Shown here: positions 63,963 through 64,000 of the stretch, one piece after another
Layout of the letters: every line of letters starts with the position of its first letter
Numbering within the stretch: the stretch's first letter is position 1
Assembly (NCBI GenBank): GCA_951799405.1
Contig: OX637353.1
Coordinates: 15,066,001-15,130,000 of the forward strand
Source of the DNA: Agapetus fuscipes
Lineage: Eukaryota > Arthropoda > Insecta > Trichoptera > Glossosomatidae
Length of the DNA: 64,000 nt
Direction: 5' to 3'
Notes under the pieces: generated by a model
Database searches by the model: none
Told to the model about the DNA's origin: nothing
What the model saw: the letters and a program-made list of their open reading frames with translations, nothing else
Position numbers and translations under genes: made by a program

Positions 63963-64000
63963 GATTCCTTGACTTATAGGTTGGTATGAGGCTGACCACC
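63963..64000 (+). repeat. R1 repeat, cut by the window edge
   Basis: 'ccttgacttataggttggta' and 'tgaggctgaccacc' are the first bases of a plus-strand R1. Confidence 0.85.

Noticed and set aside
1..64000. CRISPR arrays, operons, bacterial promoters or terminators
   Set aside because: The window is eukaryotic (spliced genes, SINEs, LINEs); the regularly recurring repeats are dispersed in both orientations and not spaced like CRISPR.

Overview
This is a eukaryotic (insect) genomic window. Lepidoptera is my inference, from short GC-rich exons in AT-rich introns, insect-type orthologues and very dense young transposons; no marker in the window proves it. Four host genes can be supported. (1) 220-10112 (+): eleven exons, the last ~808 residues of the chromatin-remodelling ATPase ISWI/SMARCA5; its 5' exons lie left of the window. 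(2) 25224-19097 (-): five coding exons for the N-terminal ~1050 residues of a ZFC3H1-like nuclear RNA-exosome adaptor; the zinc-finger/HAT half is not visible where it should follow. (3) 25745-30304 (+): a complete four-exon RTRAF (hCLE/C14orf166) gene, head to head with ZFC3H1. (4) 35267-34117 (-): a two-exon, 71-residue, two-helix protein resembling DMAC1/DUF4536.

Nearly everything else is mobile DNA. I use these family names. R1: a 200-250 bp repeat with an (ATTAG)n-like tail, which is the 3' end of an RTE-like LINE (over 30 copies; the LINE C-terminus is attached in several). R2: a ~330 bp tRNA-derived SINE. R3: a second tRNA-derived SINE, often joined tail-to-head to R2. R4: a third tRNA-derived SINE. 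R5, R6 and R7: other dispersed repeats. M1: a TA-flanked MITE with ~50 bp inverted ends. M2: a PIF/Harbinger-type MITE with TTA/TAA target duplications. M4: a MITE with ~30 bp inverted ends. M5: a MITE whose ends read TTAAAGGTAAAACTGA. M6: a MITE with GGGGCTGTCC ends. There are also several long foldback elements.

Two autonomous elements have intact reading frames. A 4.4 kb pogo/Tigger-like DNA transposon (41982-46408) has TIRs, a TA target duplication and many subterminal repeats. A non-LTR retrotransposon (58280-61526) encodes endonuclease plus reverse transcriptase in 990 codons. Both sit inside R1 copies. Many other insertions are nested cleanly enough to read the insertion order directly.

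The most unusual signal is a set of short motifs with the layout of a hammerhead ribozyme catalytic core (CTGANGA, a hairpin, then GAAAC). They occur in at least five unrelated repeat contexts, and one lies directly downstream of a Penelope-like element coding remnant. Two introns of ISWI also carry duplicated fragments of the exon immediately upstream.
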